Both the position numbers and the translations under genes were made by a program. The notes under the pieces were generated by a model. That model saw nothing but the letters and a program-made list of their open reading frames with translations, had not been told where the DNA came from and made no database searches. Shown piece after piece: positions 29,949 through 41,132 of a stretch of DNA of 64,000 nt. The DNA is from Marseilla massiliensis (lineage in GTDB: Bacteria > Bacteroidota > Bacteroidia > Bacteroidales > Bacteroidaceae): the NCBI RefSeq assembly GCF_016899855.1, contig NZ_JACJJG010000003.1, positions 1 to 64,000 of the forward strand. The letters run 5' to 3'. Position 1 is the stretch's first letter, and each line of letters begins with the position of its first letter.

Positions 29949-31940
29949 TTACAATTTAAACCTGACTTGTAATTCCACATCCGTAGCCGAAGAGCCATAA
30001 ATCTGTTGATAGCCGCTTCCAATTGTATTACGGTCAAAATACTTTGTTGTCCCAATTTTTGCCATAATCGTTATGATTTTCGAAAAATTTGATGTCGCCA
30101 ATAGCGAACATCTCAAGCCGTTTCCATAATATGCAGGAAAAGAGAAAGAGTACAGCATACCACGTTCGTAAGAATACATGCGGCTGTCATAATCATCAGT
30201 GTTGAAATATCCAAGTACAGCAGTTATACTGAACATTTTTTTCACTTTAAGACTTACATTTTGACTAATCATCCATCCTAAACTTTTATCTTTATAGTCA
30301 ACATACGAGACATCAGCCTGACTCTTGCCACTCCACGTTCCATCATTGTACGCAACGGACAATCTACCGCGGTGTTCATTTTTATATATTAATCCGGTTT
30401 TGTTATCGTTGTCACGTTCCCTCATCTTAAACCTATAACGTAAAGCAAATGCCCATTTGCCTGGAGTATAATTCATTTGTACTAGATTGTCGAATGAATG
30501 TGAACTGCCAGAGGCTTGGTATTTTGGCCACGCGAAATATGCGAAATCACTATAAGCCATAATATTCATTGTTGGAATTGGCCGCCAATTTACACCTAAA
30601 TATATGCCACTTTCATTCTGTACTGCTCCACCCTCGCTAAAACTTTCAGAAAATAGAGAATAATACTTGAACGAATAAAAACGTTGTAATGCCAGTATAT
30701 CAAAATTGTCGGTCACGCTATAGCTAAGTGTGTTGATTGTTGCTAAGGCATGACATCCTCCTGTCGCAGTTTCTCCACTGAATGAAATTTTATGGCCTGT
30801 GTATCCATAATTTATTCCGACATTATAAAAATTTTTACCATGAGCATAGTGCTTTCTGTAAACAACGTCACTTTTGGGCTTAAGAATTTTGTCAAGTGAT
30901 ACATATATGCTTGTTATCCCGGCATAAAATCCTCCAATTCTGTAATCAACATTTCCACCAATAACAAAATGTGAGGAATTGTTTTTCTTGGATAGCTCAG
31001 TTTCAGTGCGGTGATACCCTGAATTTAAAATCGTTGCAATCGTTCCGTCATCTTTATTCAGTGTTGCATCAAACTTACGGTAAGAAATGAACGCGCTGAC
31101 ATCCAATCCTTTAGTGGCATTAACGGTAATTGCAGCACCCTGTAGGTAGTTTCCATCAGACCTGGATGCATGCGGCCGGATATTACTACCACCACGTCCT
31201 AAGGACGATAGTGCCGCAAGTTTACCGAAAGCAAAATTGTTATTTATAACCAGTCCTATTCCAAATCTGGCACGATAACGTCCTAGCACAAAAGTTTTTA
31301 TGCGCCCGAGTTTTTTCAGCACAAAATAAAACGAATAGAAATCATAGCCCATACTATTCTTTCCAGCGAAAAAAGGTTCGCCCGCATCTTGAGCGCCAAT
31401 TATTCCCAAACGGACATAATCACCATATGTAAAATCGTACCTTATGCTGTGCTTGTATTGATAACCGACATATCCTTCTTTATCGCCTTTTCTTGTATAT
31501 AAAGGTATTTTGGCTGTTCCAATAATGTCATGTTTACCATATTTAATTATGTTGTCAAGCTTAGGAAATCCTTTCTTTTTTATATTTCCGGCATACGTGA
31601 AATAAAATAATAGTCTCCGTTTAAAATAATCCAAATCACGAATCATCGCCAATTCTCCAAGCGATTTCATAGGTCCATATCGATAAAGGTATTCACAGAT
31701 ATTCTCCACGTCCTTGGCCGTCAGGAATGGTAATTGCTCAAGATCTTCACGAGTTGCCGTATTTATGTTTATCGGATTTTCTTCCAAATCACATAACATG
31801 TCAAACGATGTTTCCCAAGAAGCAGACTCTATGTCTTCAAGTTCGCCCAGCTGATATAAATACTGTTCCCATTCATGTTGCTGTCCATAGGCTGACATAA
31901 ATATGAATGCGCCGAATATTATTAAAGAAAAATGTTTCAT
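29949..31940 (-). CDS. Outer-membrane barrel with helix-hairpin-helix domain
   Basis: 663 residues: signal peptide (about 1-19), a ComEA-like helix-hairpin-helix region (about 52-112, with ININTATREDLEQLPFL), then a long Tyr/Gly-rich C-terminal part with alternating polar and aromatic strands. It ends in VQVRFKL-type residues (actual end QVRFKL), the aromatic-rich terminus of outer-membrane barrels. The family occurs in Bacteroidota and has no settled function that I know. A DNA-binding fold in the periplasm joined to a barrel makes a role in DNA passage conceivable, but that is speculative. It has its own promoter. Confidence 0.75.
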   Translation of the reverse strand: MKHFSLIIFGAFIFMSAYGQQHEWEQYLYQLGELEDIESASWETSFDMLCDLEENPININTATREDLEQLPFLTAKDVENICEYLYRYGPMKSLGELAMIRDLDYFKRRLLFYFTYAGNIKKKGFPKLDNIIKYGKHDIIGTAKIPLYTRKGDKEGYVGYQYKHSIRYDFTYGDYVRLGIIGAQDAGEPFFAGKNSMGYDFYSFYFVLKKLGRIKTFVLGRYRARFGIGLVINNNFAFGKLAALSSLGRGGSNIRPHASRSDGNYLQGAAITVNATKGLDVSAFISYRKFDATLNKDDGTIATILNSGYHRTETELSKKNNSSHFVIGGNVDYRIGGFYAGITSIYVSLDKILKPKSDVVYRKHYAHGKNFYNVGINYGYTGHKISFSGETATGGCHALATINTLSYSVTDNFDILALQRFYSFKYYSLFSESFSEGGAVQNESGIYLGVNWRPIPTMNIMAYSDFAYFAWPKYQASGSSHSFDNLVQMNYTPGKWAFALRYRFKMRERDNDNKTGLIYKNEHRGRLSVAYNDGTWSGKSQADVSYVDYKDKSLGWMISQNVSLKVKKMFSITAVLGYFNTDDYDSRMYSYERGMLYSFSFPAYYGNGLRCSLLATSNFSKIITIMAKIGTTKYFDRNTIGSGYQQIYGSSATDVELQVRFKL

Positions 31941-32035
31941 GGTAGATTAGTTTTATCCATTGGCATTTCTGTCTGACAGTTCATTCATCCTGTGACGGCA
32001 GTTTTTTACTGCTGTTATGAAATACAAAAGTAACT

Positions 32036-32066
32036 AAATTTTTCGATAACACAAAAATTAGTAAAT
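32036..32066 (-). promoter_or_regulatory. Promoter of HhH-barrel gene
   Basis: On the minus strand TTTG (32066-32063), 19 bases, TACTTTTG (32043-32036). It leaves a 5' leader of about 90 bases. Confidence 0.72.
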
Positions 32067-32127
32067 ACTAACTTTTAAATTTTATATATCAACACGGATA
32101 ATTTAAAATTACTAAAGTAAATTTCAT

Positions 32128-32215
32128 AAAAAGGCATATAACTTCATCATAAACCGTGTTTTGCCCAACCAAAAGCCGCATTTCATGACGCAAAACATCA
32201 TTTATTGCAATTCTT
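32128..32215. repeat. 22-bp-period degenerate array, copy 4
   Basis: Units at 32128, 32150, 32172 and 32194 with cores AGGCAT, ACCGTG, AGCCGC and ACATC, each followed by T-rich sequence. TGTTTTGC (32157-32164) is an exact reverse complement of GCAAAACA (32190-32197). The last unit is weak. Confidence 0.55.
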
Positions 32216-32350
32216 TCTTCATAATTAAATGAACCAACAAACGTAATTAATTGTTATACAAGAAATTATATATTGAGAGAGTAATTAGCCCAAGCAGGAT
32301 GTAAGGCTTTCACAAAGATGATACGATTTATTATGTCACTGGTATTTGAA

Positions 32351-32391
32351 ATAACAAAACCGGCGTACTGCCTGGATGACAATACGCCGGT
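32351..32391 (-). terminator. Terminator of alpha-glucan operon
   Basis: On the minus strand ACCGGCGTA (32391-32383) pairs perfectly with TACGCCGGT (32367-32359), followed by TTTGTTATTT. Confidence 0.78.
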
Positions 32392-32416
32392 CGGGTTCTG
32401 ATAATATTAAGTTTTA

Positions 32417-33835
32417 TTATTCAGGCTTTGCGTCTTCGCTTTTTTCTTGTGCCTTTGCTGCGGTGGACTTTGATGATGTTTTACGAGTTGAAGGAGACTT
32501 GGTTTTCTCGATTTTTGCCTTCAATTTTATTTCGGCATTCTGCATCTTTTCAACTTTTGCCTTGAGGCGGACTATTTCCTTATCCTTCATCTCAATTTCA
32601 TCACCTTGATTCTTAATGGTTGTTAACAACGAGTTAAGTTCATCATTATCAATTTCTTCAGGATATAATGAATTGACACGATTTATGAAATCACCAAGAA
32701 TGTTCATATAATTTGTAAAAGCATCAAATGGTGAACTGTAAATGCCGCGGTCAAGCCCCACATTTGACGGCTTGGTTGTCATGAAACGGAAGTTATTGCT
32801 TGCCTGCAGATAATCCCAATCCAGATTAATACGCGGGTCGTTGGCTATGCGTACACGGTCAGCCACGCTGTATAACTTGTTAAATGCTTCACGTTGCATC
32901 GGATTGCCTAGCCAAGAACTTACGTCACGCTCTTCGTCAACCCATGACAATGTATCAGGAACATCAAGATTGCCAACGCTGTTCATCTTCAAACATATTT
33001 CAGTCGGGGTAGAGAACGTAATACCCTTTTCTTTTGCAAAATGCGGTAATGCTTTGATAAAGTCAAGGATATTTGAAGAAAGAGGTTGGGCAATACCTAA
33101 TGCAGACAATTCCATAAAAATGTTTATAACCTGCTCATTATCAGGCAATGCCGCAATTCTATTAACGTAATTATCCGCAAATAATGGATACCCGTCCCAA
33201 TCGCTGTTGTTGAAACGTAGACTTATATCGTCACTCAAGTCTACATCCCTTAACAATAGTTTAAGGTTTGGAGCTATCGCACAATTATATACATAATGAG
33301 GAGATTTCCATCCTAAAACGTGCTTGGCACCTTCAGTGAGCATGCCTTTAAAGCCCATAGCAGCGGCTTGGCCACCAATGTCATCACTATAGATTAATGA
33401 TGAATTTCTGAGGACTGTCGGTTTTTTACCGAAATATTCCTGCATCTTTGCGGCTTGCTTTTTAACGTCCTCAGCAAAAGTCGTTTCGTTGACAAGAGAA
33501 GAGAGGCCATGTGAATACGGTTCTGCCAGGAATTCCACACAGCCCGTCTCATTCAATTCTTGCAGCTTTGAGATTACTTGTGGAGCATGCATTTCAAGTT
33601 GTTCCAATCCAACTCCTGAAATAGAGAATGCCACTTTAAAATATTGACCATTATTCTTTATCATTTCGAGAAATGCATCCAAAGCGGGCATATATGAACG
33701 TTCAGCAATATCGCTAATGCTGCGTTCATTCTCGTAGTCATCATAATAATAGTGGTCTGTACCTATGTCAAAAAAACGATAGCGTTTAAGATGTATAATC
33801 TGGTGTATTTCAAAATACAAACATATTGTTTTCAT
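32417..33835 (-). CDS. GH57 alpha-amylase-like glycoside hydrolase
   Basis: Intracellular alpha-glucan enzyme of family GH57, 472 residues, no signal peptide. The predicted nucleophile is Glu 105 in FLAEPYSHG, and the expected acid/base Asp lies in the SLIYSDDIGG region. The C-terminus (about 400-472) is a charged coiled coil ending in a Lys/Ser/Thr-rich tail. It is the third gene of an operon with a GT4 glycosyltransferase and a debranching enzyme, so it probably trims or transfers stored glycogen chains. Amylase and 4-alpha-glucanotransferase activity cannot be separated by sequence. Confidence 0.85.
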   Translation of the reverse strand: MKTICLYFEIHQIIHLKRYRFFDIGTDHYYYDDYENERSISDIAERSYMPALDAFLEMIKNNGQYFKVAFSISGVGLEQLEMHAPQVISKLQELNETGCVEFLAEPYSHGLSSLVNETTFAEDVKKQAAKMQEYFGKKPTVLRNSSLIYSDDIGGQAAAMGFKGMLTEGAKHVLGWKSPHYVYNCAIAPNLKLLLRDVDLSDDISLRFNNSDWDGYPLFADNYVNRIAALPDNEQVINIFMELSALGIAQPLSSNILDFIKALPHFAKEKGITFSTPTEICLKMNSVGNLDVPDTLSWVDEERDVSSWLGNPMQREAFNKLYSVADRVRIANDPRINLDWDYLQASNNFRFMTTKPSNVGLDRGIYSSPFDAFTNYMNILGDFINRVNSLYPEEIDNDELNSLLTTIKNQGDEIEMKDKEIVRLKAKVEKMQNAEIKLKAKIEKTKSPSTRKTSSKSTAAKAQEKSEDAKPE

Positions 33836-33888
33836 TGTAGTATTACTTAAAGTTATTGATATTTACTATAAATTATCTGCGCCGCTTT

Positions 33889-35160
33889 TTATTTTCTTAA
33901 TCCGAGTGTGCGCTCATAAAGTTCACGGATCCACAATCCGACTTTCTCCCATGTTATTTGGTCTACCTCTCGCTTACCTTCGGTCTGGAGATAATTGAAC
34001 AAGCTGTCGTTGTGGCAGATAGAATAGATTGAATCAGCCAAGGCGTGTATGTCCCAATAATCAACTTTTATGCAGTTGGTTAATATTTCTGCACAACCAC
34101 TTTGTTTTGATATAATGGTCGGCGTTCCGCATTGCATTGCTTCCAAAGGTGATATTCCGAAAGGTTCACTAACAGACGGCATTACATATACATCTGAGTC
34201 TTTCAAGCATTCATATACTTGTTTTCCTCTCATAAAACCTGGGAAATGGAAACGGTCCGCAATGCCACGTTCGGCAGCCAAATAAATCATGGCATCCATC
34301 ATATCTCCGCTTCCAGCCATGCAAAAACGGACATTTCTTGTACGGTGAAGCACCATATTGGCGGCTTCAACAAAATATTCAGGTCCCTTTTGCATCGTTA
34401 TACGGCCTAAGAACGTAACGATTTTTTCTTTGTTTGTATGATCTGGTCGTGGAATGTCTTGCAACTCTTGCCGCAAAGGATATACGGCATTATGGACAGT
34501 AAAGCATTTACGCGGATCTTGATGATACTGGTTAATTACAGTTTGTCTTGTTAGTTCACTCACGCACATTATGCAATCTGCGTTATCCATTCCGTCTTTT
34601 TCAATAGAATAAACGGTTGGATTAACATGTCCGCGGCTACGGTCAAAATCAGTTGCGTGTACATGAATGCATAACGGCTTGCCACTCACTTTCTTGGCAT
34701 GGATACCGGCTGGATATGTAAGCCAGTCATGTGCATGTATAATATCAAACTCCTGTTGACGGGCAACTACACCTGCTACAATTGAATAATTGTTTATCTC
34801 GCTGTGGAGATTGTCCATATATTTTCCGGAAAATTCAATGCAACCCAAATCATTGACCAACATGTAATTGAAGTCAGCATAAATGTGGTCACGCATTTTG
34901 TAATACAATTCCGGACTTATTACATTTCCAATACGGCTTTTCACATAGTCGTAGTCAACGTCACGATAGACGATTGGCACGGCATTCATGGCAATGATAT
35001 TAAGGAAGCTTTTATCTTCATCGCCCCAAGGTTTGGGTAAACAGAAAGTTATTTCCATGTCGCCCTGTTCGGCTAATCCCTTGGTTATACCATAACTTGC
35101 GGTTCCTAATCCTCCAAGAATATGAGGAGGATACTCCCAACCAAACATTAATACTTTCAT
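33889..35160 (-). CDS. GT4 glycosyltransferase, glycogen-synthase-like
   Basis: 423 residues with a GT-B fold. The N-terminal FGWEYPPHILGGLGTA carries the Lys/Gly-type nucleotide-sugar loop. HAHDWLTYPAG lies near 140. The C-terminal donor site has FLGRITMQKGPEYF and the EPFGISPLEAMQCGTP motif with the GT4 catalytic glutamates. Context between debranching enzyme and GH57 suggests alpha-glucan (glycogen) synthesis or chain handling. It is 13 bases after the debranching gene. Other GT4 substrates are possible. Confidence 0.85.
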   Translation of the reverse strand: MKVLMFGWEYPPHILGGLGTASYGITKGLAEQGDMEITFCLPKPWGDEDKSFLNIIAMNAVPIVYRDVDYDYVKSRIGNVISPELYYKMRDHIYADFNYMLVNDLGCIEFSGKYMDNLHSEINNYSIVAGVVARQQEFDIIHAHDWLTYPAGIHAKKVSGKPLCIHVHATDFDRSRGHVNPTVYSIEKDGMDNADCIMCVSELTRQTVINQYHQDPRKCFTVHNAVYPLRQELQDIPRPDHTNKEKIVTFLGRITMQKGPEYFVEAANMVLHRTRNVRFCMAGSGDMMDAMIYLAAERGIADRFHFPGFMRGKQVYECLKDSDVYVMPSVSEPFGISPLEAMQCGTPTIISKQSGCAEILTNCIKVDYWDIHALADSIYSICHNDSLFNYLQTEGKREVDQITWEKVGLWIRELYERTLGLRK

Positions 35161-35173
35161 ATTGTTCCTCCTC

Positions 35174-37117
35174 CTATTTTATGTATGAATATTTTTCAAG
35201 AAGATTCAAGGTTCTCAGGATTTCAGCGACATTCATCGCAAAAGATATTGCTCCACGTGCACGGAATGGCGGATTACCGTCAGACAACTCAGGTATAGTT
35301 CCAAGACAATTTATCAGCATCTCATCCTCATAACCTACCATATGTCGCTCAATAAAGCTTAATCGTGTACGCTTATATAGTTTAAGGCATGCCTCCATAT
35401 AGAAACCTCCTAACCATGGCCATGCTGTACCTTGATGGTATGCATAATCACGTTGAGCACCTACATACATCGGATTATATCCTCCGCTTTTGGGAGATAA
35501 TGAACGCAGACCTTTTGGTGTGAGAAGCTCTCGAGTGCAGACGTCAAGAACGCTTTTCTTTTGGTCTTGTGATAAGGGAGAATAATCGAAAGCCACAGGA
35601 AATATCATGTTTGGCCTGACACTCCAATCCATCATATTGCCGTCAACATAATCGAATAAATAACCATAGTCATTCATGAACGTTGAAACGAATGACTGTT
35701 TGCATAGTTCAGCTATCTTTTCCCATTCTGCTACTTTGGCTTCATTCCCTTTCAATGTCGCAAGTTTTGCTCCGAATTTCAACGCATTGTACCAAAGAGC
35801 ATTGAATTCTACTATATATCCCGTTCTTGGTACAACCGGTTTCCCGTTTATAGTCGAATTCATCCATGTTACTGGCTTATTGCGTCCATCTGTATAGAGT
35901 AAACCGTTTTCGTTGAGTTTAAGGTTGGGATGTTTTCCATCTATTATATATATAAGGATATCTTTCACAAGTTTACCATACATGCTAAGACATTTATCAT
36001 CTCCTGTTGCCTTAGCATATTGCTGGATTGCCCAAATAGCCCACAACAAGACGTCAGGCTGTTCAATTTCCGTTATTTTTCCTGTTTGGGGCTTATTTTC
36101 CATAAACTCGCGCAAACTTCTTTCAGCTGTTTTCATTACGAGTTCGAAATAATCTTGCTCATCAATAGACAAGGTTAAACCCGGAAGAGAAATAAATGTA
36201 TCACGTGCCCTACATTTAAACCAAGGATATCCGGCAAGAATATAACGCTCGTCTTTGCTTGTTCTATTATGGAACTGATGGGCAGCATTTACCAAACAAT
36301 GGAAGAAATTATCACGAGGCGCACGGTCTTCAACCTCTTTTTCAAATAAATGCTTCAGTGTACTTGTCTTGATCTCCGACGTAGAGGCGGCGAAAACGAT
36401 ACTTTCGCCTTTTTTAATGTTCATTTCAAAATACCCTGGTACATACAAATCTTCATTGTATGCATAACCACACTCTTGTTCTTTCGGATATTCAATGCCT
36501 CGGTACCAGTCAGGAGTAAACTTAAATTCATTCGTTTTGCTGAATTGCATGTATAAATCTGGATATCCGGCGTACATACAGGTCTTTATGCCATTGTCTA
36601 CGCTGTGATATTCCCTACTGGCCGTACTGTTTTCGTGTGTTACCTGCCTTACGCTCCTGAAGGCCAGGAATGGTTTGAATCTCAATATTGTCTCACTGTG
36701 TGCATCCATCAGAGTGTAACGAATCAAGATTCTGTTTTCATAGTGTTGGAATACAACCTCCTTTTTTAACAAAACACCGCCAACACGGTATACTGTTGTC
36801 GGTACTTTATCACAATTAAACTCACGGATATACTTATGTCCTTTGGGACTGTAATTGTTCCCTTGGTATTTATGCAATCCCAAGTTGAACTCCGCGCCAT
36901 GTTGGATAACGGTGACATCCAAGGAAGAAAGCAATACATGATTGTCGTCATCCATCTCCGGAACCGGCACTACTAAGAGTCCGTGATACTTGCTTGTATT
37001 ACAATCTACGATTGTAGAACAAGAATAAGCTCCGGAACGGTTTGTACGTAACAATTCCCTTGAAAGAGACTCTTCCAGGTTCGTCATCAGAGTTTTTTCA
37101 AATTTTAGATAACTCAT
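35174..37117 (-). CDS. Glycogen debranching enzyme (amylo-alpha-1,6-glucosidase)
   Basis: 647 residues. The N-terminal domain has TNRSGAYSCSTIVDCNTSKYHGLLV. The C-terminal (alpha/alpha)6 barrel of the GDE_C family carries the conserved LAGYPWFKCRARDTFISLPG and HQGTAWPWLGGF. It hydrolyses alpha-1,6 branches of glycogen. I start it at MSYLKFEKTL (37117); an in-frame start at 37162 lacks family similarity. It heads the operon debranching enzyme, GT4, GH57, which has a clear promoter. Confidence 0.9.
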   Translation of the reverse strand: MSYLKFEKTLMTNLEESLSRELLRTNRSGAYSCSTIVDCNTSKYHGLLVVPVPEMDDDNHVLLSSLDVTVIQHGAEFNLGLHKYQGNNYSPKGHKYIREFNCDKVPTTVYRVGGVLLKKEVVFQHYENRILIRYTLMDAHSETILRFKPFLAFRSVRQVTHENSTASREYHSVDNGIKTCMYAGYPDLYMQFSKTNEFKFTPDWYRGIEYPKEQECGYAYNEDLYVPGYFEMNIKKGESIVFAASTSEIKTSTLKHLFEKEVEDRAPRDNFFHCLVNAAHQFHNRTSKDERYILAGYPWFKCRARDTFISLPGLTLSIDEQDYFELVMKTAERSLREFMENKPQTGKITEIEQPDVLLWAIWAIQQYAKATGDDKCLSMYGKLVKDILIYIIDGKHPNLKLNENGLLYTDGRNKPVTWMNSTINGKPVVPRTGYIVEFNALWYNALKFGAKLATLKGNEAKVAEWEKIAELCKQSFVSTFMNDYGYLFDYVDGNMMDWSVRPNMIFPVAFDYSPLSQDQKKSVLDVCTRELLTPKGLRSLSPKSGGYNPMYVGAQRDYAYHQGTAWPWLGGFYMEACLKLYKRTRLSFIERHMVGYEDEMLINCLGTIPELSDGNPPFRARGAISFAMNVAEILRTLNLLEKYSYIK

Positions 37118-37200
37118 GGTATAATTACAAGATTTAACGTTTCTCTCTAAAAATATAATCAATTAAGAGTATAAGCAACGCTTTTACCTTAACGACCTTT

Positions 37201-37232
37201 CAAAGGTAATAATTTTATTTTTTACAGCCAAA
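37201..37232 (-). promoter_or_regulatory. Promoter of the alpha-glucan operon
   Basis: On the minus strand TTTG (37232-37229), 20 bases, TACCTTTG (37208-37201). Both halves and the spacing fit. Confidence 0.85.
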
Positions 37233-37317
37233 CAAAACATTCACTTTTTCGCCCAAATATAGACTTCGCATAATAAATTTGTAGAAAAAGACAATATAGT
37301 ATTAGTAATAACATAAA

Positions 37318-37354
37318 AATAAAGGTGTCAAACGTTTGCGCCGACACCTTTATT
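37318..37354 (-). terminator. Terminator after lipid kinase gene
   Basis: A perfect 12-bp stem (37354-37343 with 37329-37318) and a T-rich 3' side on the minus strand. Confidence 0.85.
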
Positions 37355-37371
37355 CAATTGGAATATATAAG

Positions 37372-38307
37372 TTACATTGGTATCAAAAAATTCAGGACTT
37401 CTTGTTCCACTGCTATTTTATATGCGCCAACCGGAGTTCTCATCAGCCTTCCGTCTACACTGACCAATGCCTTTACTGCCTCGTTGACGACTACTTCGTT
37501 TGTACGATACGGATGTACGCTGTGGTGGTTTAGAAATTTTCCTGTTATTAGTAAATAAAAACCTTCAAACAATTGCGTCATTTCAGGGTGATAAACCACG
37601 GATACGTCCAATAAGCCATTATACGGTACAGCATTGGGAGTTTGTCCGTATCCGGCGGCATTACCAATGCATACCGTCATCACCTTGCGGTCTATCACGT
37701 CCGAATTTATCTTGATATTCATCTTGTAATCCAATCTTTGGAACATCATCATGGCCATAGACCCGATAAACGATAAAGTTCTTGAACCAAATAAGCGTCT
37801 TGTTTGTTGCCTCATGTTCATCATTGATGATATCAAGCCTATATTTACACAATTAAGGAAATATCTATGGCACTTCTCGTTTTTCTTATTTGTATATCGA
37901 ATGCAACCAAGATCGATTTTCCTTACCCTACGTTCCTTAAGCCATCTTACAGTTTGTTCAATGTCATTTTCCTTAAAACCCCAATAATGCGCAAAGTCAT
38001 TCATTACCCCGTTCGGTATAAGTCCTAAGGCAATTGAGTCACGAATATCCTTATCAACGGACATAAGACAATTCGCCGCGTCGTTTAGAGCAGAATCTCC
38101 GCCTACAATAATAATTGTCTTGTATCCATTGTTTATCAACATATTAACAAGCCTGGTTACGCTTGCCTGTCTTTCGCTTTGTACAAAGTCAAACTCTATG
38201 TTCTGTTCCAGCAGGCAGCTCTCAATCTTGCTCCATCTTTTCATCGAGCTTGACTGCCCGTGCTTGGGACAGTATAAAATACCCCAACGTGAATTTGCTA
38301 TTGCCAT
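37372..38307 (-). CDS. Diacylglycerol kinase-family lipid kinase
   Basis: 311 residues, YegS/BmrU-like. The nucleotide loop of the family, usually GGDGT-x-NE, reads GGDSALND here (about 69-76). Further family stretches are ALGLIPNGVMNDFAHYWG and CIGNAAGYGQTPNAVPYNGLLDV. It should phosphorylate a lipid such as diacylglycerol or a sphingolipid base; the substrate is not determined. Starting at the ATG at 38307 puts it 10 bases after miaA, so they form an operon. Confidence 0.82.
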   Translation of the reverse strand: MAIANSRWGILYCPKHGQSSSMKRWSKIESCLLEQNIEFDFVQSERQASVTRLVNMLINNGYKTIIIVGGDSALNDAANCLMSVDKDIRDSIALGLIPNGVMNDFAHYWGFKENDIEQTVRWLKERRVRKIDLGCIRYTNKKNEKCHRYFLNCVNIGLISSMMNMRQQTRRLFGSRTLSFIGSMAMMMFQRLDYKMNIKINSDVIDRKVMTVCIGNAAGYGQTPNAVPYNGLLDVSVVYHPEMTQLFEGFYLLITGKFLNHHSVHPYRTNEVVVNEAVKALVSVDGRLMRTPVGAYKIAVEQEVLNFLIPM

Positions 38308-38317
38308 ATTATTCTCT

Positions 38318-39274
38318 CTATTGTAATTTGCCTGAAACTTCACATTCTTTTTTATAGATAGCTTTCACACATTCAACCTTGTCTTTTAAAGACATATCCG
38401 CGCTAATCCAATGTATCTTAAAACCACGTCTTTCCATCCCCCTGAACCAGGTCATCTGACGTTTTGAAAATTGATGTATGGCTATTTCAAGAGAACGGAA
38501 CATTGTCTCGTAAGTCAATTTGCCGATAAGGTATTCCGTGACATATTTATATTCAAGGCCATAATAAATAAGGTCAACGGGATTTATTCCTTCATCAAGC
38601 AAGCTTTTTACTTCGTAAATCATGCCGTTCTCAAGCCGTTGCTTGAGTCGCTCGGTTATTTTACGTCTTCTTTCGTCACGGTTTATGTCTATGCCTATTA
38701 TGGTAGACTCAATCTTTTCAGCCTTTCTTGCGGATAATTCAGGATGTTCCTTGTAATAATTTTCTATTTCGATTGCCCTTATTGCCCGTTTTACGGTATC
38801 TACATCCGTTGTATTATGCATGTTTGAACCGTTCTCGTTTTTTAGTGATATAAGTATATCCTTCAACTCATCTATAGACTTGCAGCTCAGACTATGGCGT
38901 AATTCTTTATCTTCAGGCACGGGCACGAGGTTGTAACCGTTCAGGACTGCTTCGATATATAATCCTGTTCCTCCGCATAAAATTGGTATCTTCTTTCTTT
39001 CCGCTATGTCATTATATGCAGCTATAAAGTCTTTCTGATATTCAAATAAATTGTATTTTGTACCAGGTTCTACAATATCAATAAGGTGATACGGGATGAT
39101 TTTTCCACCGACGATGTAATCTGCCAGGTCCTTACCCGTTCCGATATCCATTCTTCGATACACTTGACGACTGTCGGCGCTTATTATTTCCGCGCCAAGC
39201 TCAGCCGCTAGCATGGCAGCCAAAGTGGTTTTGCCTGATGCGGTAGGTCCGAGTATGGTTATCATTTTACACAT
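38318..39274 (-). CDS. miaA: tRNA dimethylallyltransferase
   Basis: Adds an isopentenyl group to A37 of tRNAs that read codons starting with U. The 318-residue protein has the P-loop GPTASGKT (9-16), the DSRQVYRRMDIGTGK substrate motif and ILCGGTGLYI. ATG codons at 39274 and three codons further on are both plausible starts. It precedes the lipid kinase by 10 bases. Confidence 0.93.
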   Translation of the reverse strand: MCKMITILGPTASGKTTLAAMLAAELGAEIISADSRQVYRRMDIGTGKDLADYIVGGKIIPYHLIDIVEPGTKYNLFEYQKDFIAAYNDIAERKKIPILCGGTGLYIEAVLNGYNLVPVPEDKELRHSLSCKSIDELKDILISLKNENGSNMHNTTDVDTVKRAIRAIEIENYYKEHPELSARKAEKIESTIIGIDINRDERRRKITERLKQRLENGMIYEVKSLLDEGINPVDLIYYGLEYKYVTEYLIGKLTYETMFRSLEIAIHQFSKRQMTWFRGMERRGFKIHWISADMSLKDKVECVKAIYKKECEVSGKLQ

Positions 39275-39329
39275 TATTTAATATAAGGATAAAGATTTAA
39301 AACTGGAACAGCATAATTTCTATCACCTG

Positions 39330-39337
39330 CAAATTTA
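39330..39337 (-). promoter_or_regulatory. Possible -7 box of miaA
   Basis: The minus strand reads TAAATTTG. The -33 position falls inside the gapA terminator loop and reads CTTG, so the match is partial. Confidence 0.4.
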
Positions 39338-39339
39338 CA

Positions 39340-39379
39340 AAAAATAAACCGTCCGACAAGTATCGGACGGTTTATTTTT
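39340..39379 (-). terminator. Terminator of gapA
   Basis: A perfect 17-bp stem (39340-39356 with 39363-39379), 6-base loop, A-run and T-run at the ends; 23 bases past the gapA stop. Confidence 0.93.
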
Positions 39380-39401
39380 AATATATCAATCAAATTAATG
39401 A

Positions 39402-40454
<1,053 letters not shown>

Positions 40455-40560
40455 TTAAAATAATATCCTTAAACAATATACCTCTTTTCGCAGTACCTGC
40501 ACTTTTATGCATGAATATCTCAAATGGCCTGAACCATAAGCTTTTTTCTTTTTCCGAGCG

Positions 40561-40568
40561 CAAAATTA
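40561..40568 (-). promoter_or_regulatory. -7 box of gapA
   Basis: The minus strand reads TAATTTTG, implying a leader of about 120 bases before the gapA ATG. No clear -33 element. Confidence 0.5.
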
Positions 40569-41132
40569 CAAAAAATATTTTATAATATGGTAGACTTATA
40601 ATCTTAAATTAAGTAAAAAAATAAAGAGTTCTTAATCTGTATAATTGCCGTTGATATTAAACAATATGTCATAAAGAAGGACCTTTTCGTGTAATATGAT
40701 TTACATATGCAGCGATAAAGTTTGTTTTTCCTTTCATTTGTTTATCTCATGTAAGTTTAGAATACAACAAACATGTTTTTGGGAATAATTCATACAAATC
40801 TGAAAATGCAATATAGAGTTTGCACTTATTATCCCTTTAAATATCCGTACGGCCGGATTTTTATGGAATAACTGCTGTTTGGCTGAATTTATTTTTATAG
40901 AAAAGCAGCATTATGTGTGTCTGTTTTTTATATGAAAAACAAACGTATAGTATAATATCTGCATCTTGATTACGTTGTCAATCGTGGCAATATGTTATCC
41001 TGCCCATACTTCTATATAATTAATAAGGTATATTCATGGGTTTCGGTCGGAATCGGATTGTTGCTTGCTAATACCTTTATATATAAATGCATCTTTCGTT
41101 ATTCTGTTCAAGTGTTGTGAGGCTTAATTCCG

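Larger units (their letters stand above)
32067..32416. other. Gap between barrel gene and GH57 gene
   Basis: No gene seen. It holds the fourth 22-bp-period array (32128-32215) and the terminator of the alpha-glucan operon (32351-32391). Confidence 0.7.
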
